From Bacteroidales bacterium (GTDB lineage Bacteria; Bacteroidota; Bacteroidia; Bacteroidales; WCHB1-69), in the NCBI GenBank assembly GCA_017394765.1, contig JAFPXF010000076.1, positions 1-64,000 of the forward strand: a DNA stretch of 64,000 bases. Reading direction: 5' to 3'. Shown in pieces: positions 63,495-64,000 of the stretch (position 1 is the stretch's first letter; each line of letters opens with the position of its first letter). The notes under the pieces were generated by a model, which was not told the origin of the DNA, searched no databases, and saw only the letters and a program-made list of their open reading frames with translations. A program made the position numbers and the translations under genes.

Positions 63495-64000
63495 CTACCG
63501 CTTGACAAACTTCGCGTAACGCACCCCTTTGTCCGTGGCAATACGGAACAAATATAGTCCCGAGGGGAAATCTGAAACGATCACTTTAGGATGTGTAGTG
63601 GTGCGAAACAGGCGGCCACCCATATCATAGACAGCCACCTCTTGAAACGCTTCCTCATCCTCCAACTCAATGTAAACCGTATGGCTGCCAGGGTTGGGAT
63701 AAAGTTTCACGCCCATAGCTATTTCCGCGTATTGAGGCAACCCGACATTATAGGGAACGGCGAACTCGTCGCGGTGATAGGCACCGAAAACCGCCCGACT
63801 GGTGGGCCCGGCATAATAAAGGACAGAGTCAATCTGCATATTACTCCAAATATCCAAGGCAACCAGCAAATCGCCATTGGGTTGCGGCTGGAGCAGGTGC
63901 GTGTATTGGACCCGGTCAACCTGGAGCGGTATGGTGTCAATAAAAGTGCCGTCAATGCCCCATACTCCGATAAAGATCTTGTCGCTGTTTTCGTCTTTAA
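63495..64000 (-). CDS. 3' part of a T9SS-secreted protein, running off the window
   Basis: The - strand frame is open from 64000 to the stop at 63495; the start lies beyond the window. The visible 168 residues include a beta-rich segment (IFIGVWGIDGTFIDTI, DLLVALDIWSN) resembling the end of a repeat or propeller domain. A type-A T9SS sorting domain follows: KLYPNPGSHTVYIEL, VAVYDMGGRLFR, FPSGLYLFRIATDKG, ending KFVKR. So this is another T9SS cargo of unknown catalytic type. It is convergent with the barrel gene, with no clear terminator in the 48-nt gap. Confidence 0.85.
   Translation of the reverse strand, partial: KDENSDKIFIGVWGIDGTFIDTIPLQVDRVQYTHLLQPQPNGDLLVALDIWSNMQIDSVLYYAGPTSRAVFGAYHRDEFAVPYNVGLPQYAEIAMGVKLYPNPGSHTVYIELEDEEAFQEVAVYDMGGRLFRTTTHPKVIVSDFPSGLYLFRIATDKGVRYAKFVKR

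Overview
The window looks like a chromosome segment of a host- or gut-type Bacteroidota, most likely order Bacteroidales. Reasons seen in the sequence: promoters with the Bacteroidota -7 box TAnnTTTG and no Shine-Dalgarno pattern; type IX secretion (T9SS) C-terminal sorting domains; the T9SS regulator PorX; FISUMP-type surface domains; a PF14121-like porin; a DUF4296 lipoprotein. No rRNA, tRNA, CRISPR array, insertion sequence or phage gene was found.

Layout. 1-619: gene-free, holding one copy of a ~370 bp dispersed repeat. 620-5143 (+): membrane protein, zinc peptidase, a GT2 glycosyltransferase and an overlapping polytopic membrane protein. 5158-24753 (all -): carbamate kinase, M13 peptidase, RelA/SpoT, T9SS subtilase, dnaX (split in two frames), M28 peptidase, GT4, recJ, dnaA, sugar nucleotidyltransferase, pcm, clpB. 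24947-36572 (+): porin, fumC, two 40-nt hairpin repeats, PrsW-like protease, a 1115-residue TPR/YwqK-repeat protein, malic enzyme, LuxC-type acyl-CoA reductase and a histidine kinase, the last three joined by stop/start overlaps. 36634-43503 (-): T9SS C10 protease with FISUMP domains, an alanine-dehydrogenase-like protein without its NAD domain, tsaE, BadF-type kinase, aroC. 43705-44103: second copy of the long repeat, inverted. 44156-45853 (+): secreted PNGase F. 46125-54901 (-): two giant surface proteins in an AT-richer stretch. 55503-63446 (+): cca, DUF4296 lipoprotein, porX, esterase lipoprotein, a membrane-anchored sigma factor and its partner outer-membrane barrel. 63495-64000 (-): 3' end of another T9SS cargo.

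How it fits together (inference): the cell secretes proteases and an N-glycanase, largely through T9SS, and runs the regulator PorX; the peptidases, carbamate kinase, fumarase and malic enzyme fit protein/amino-acid use. Housekeeping genes for replication and stress (dnaA, dnaX, recJ, clpB, rsh, pcm) interleave with these.

Best leads: (1) an AlaDH-family protein that keeps both halves of the substrate domain but has lost the whole Rossmann domain, next to tsaE; (2) dnaX split at an A6 run, with the tau C-terminal part in the +1 frame; (3) a sigma factor with a C-terminal transmembrane helix and D-T-V-Y motifs, followed 10 nt later by a beta-barrel protein with the same motif at its mature N-terminus; (4) a long structured intergenic repeat present as an inverted pair ~43 kb apart, plus a 40-nt hairpin unit whose stem shows compensatory changes; (5) a sigma-54-like promoter before clpB.
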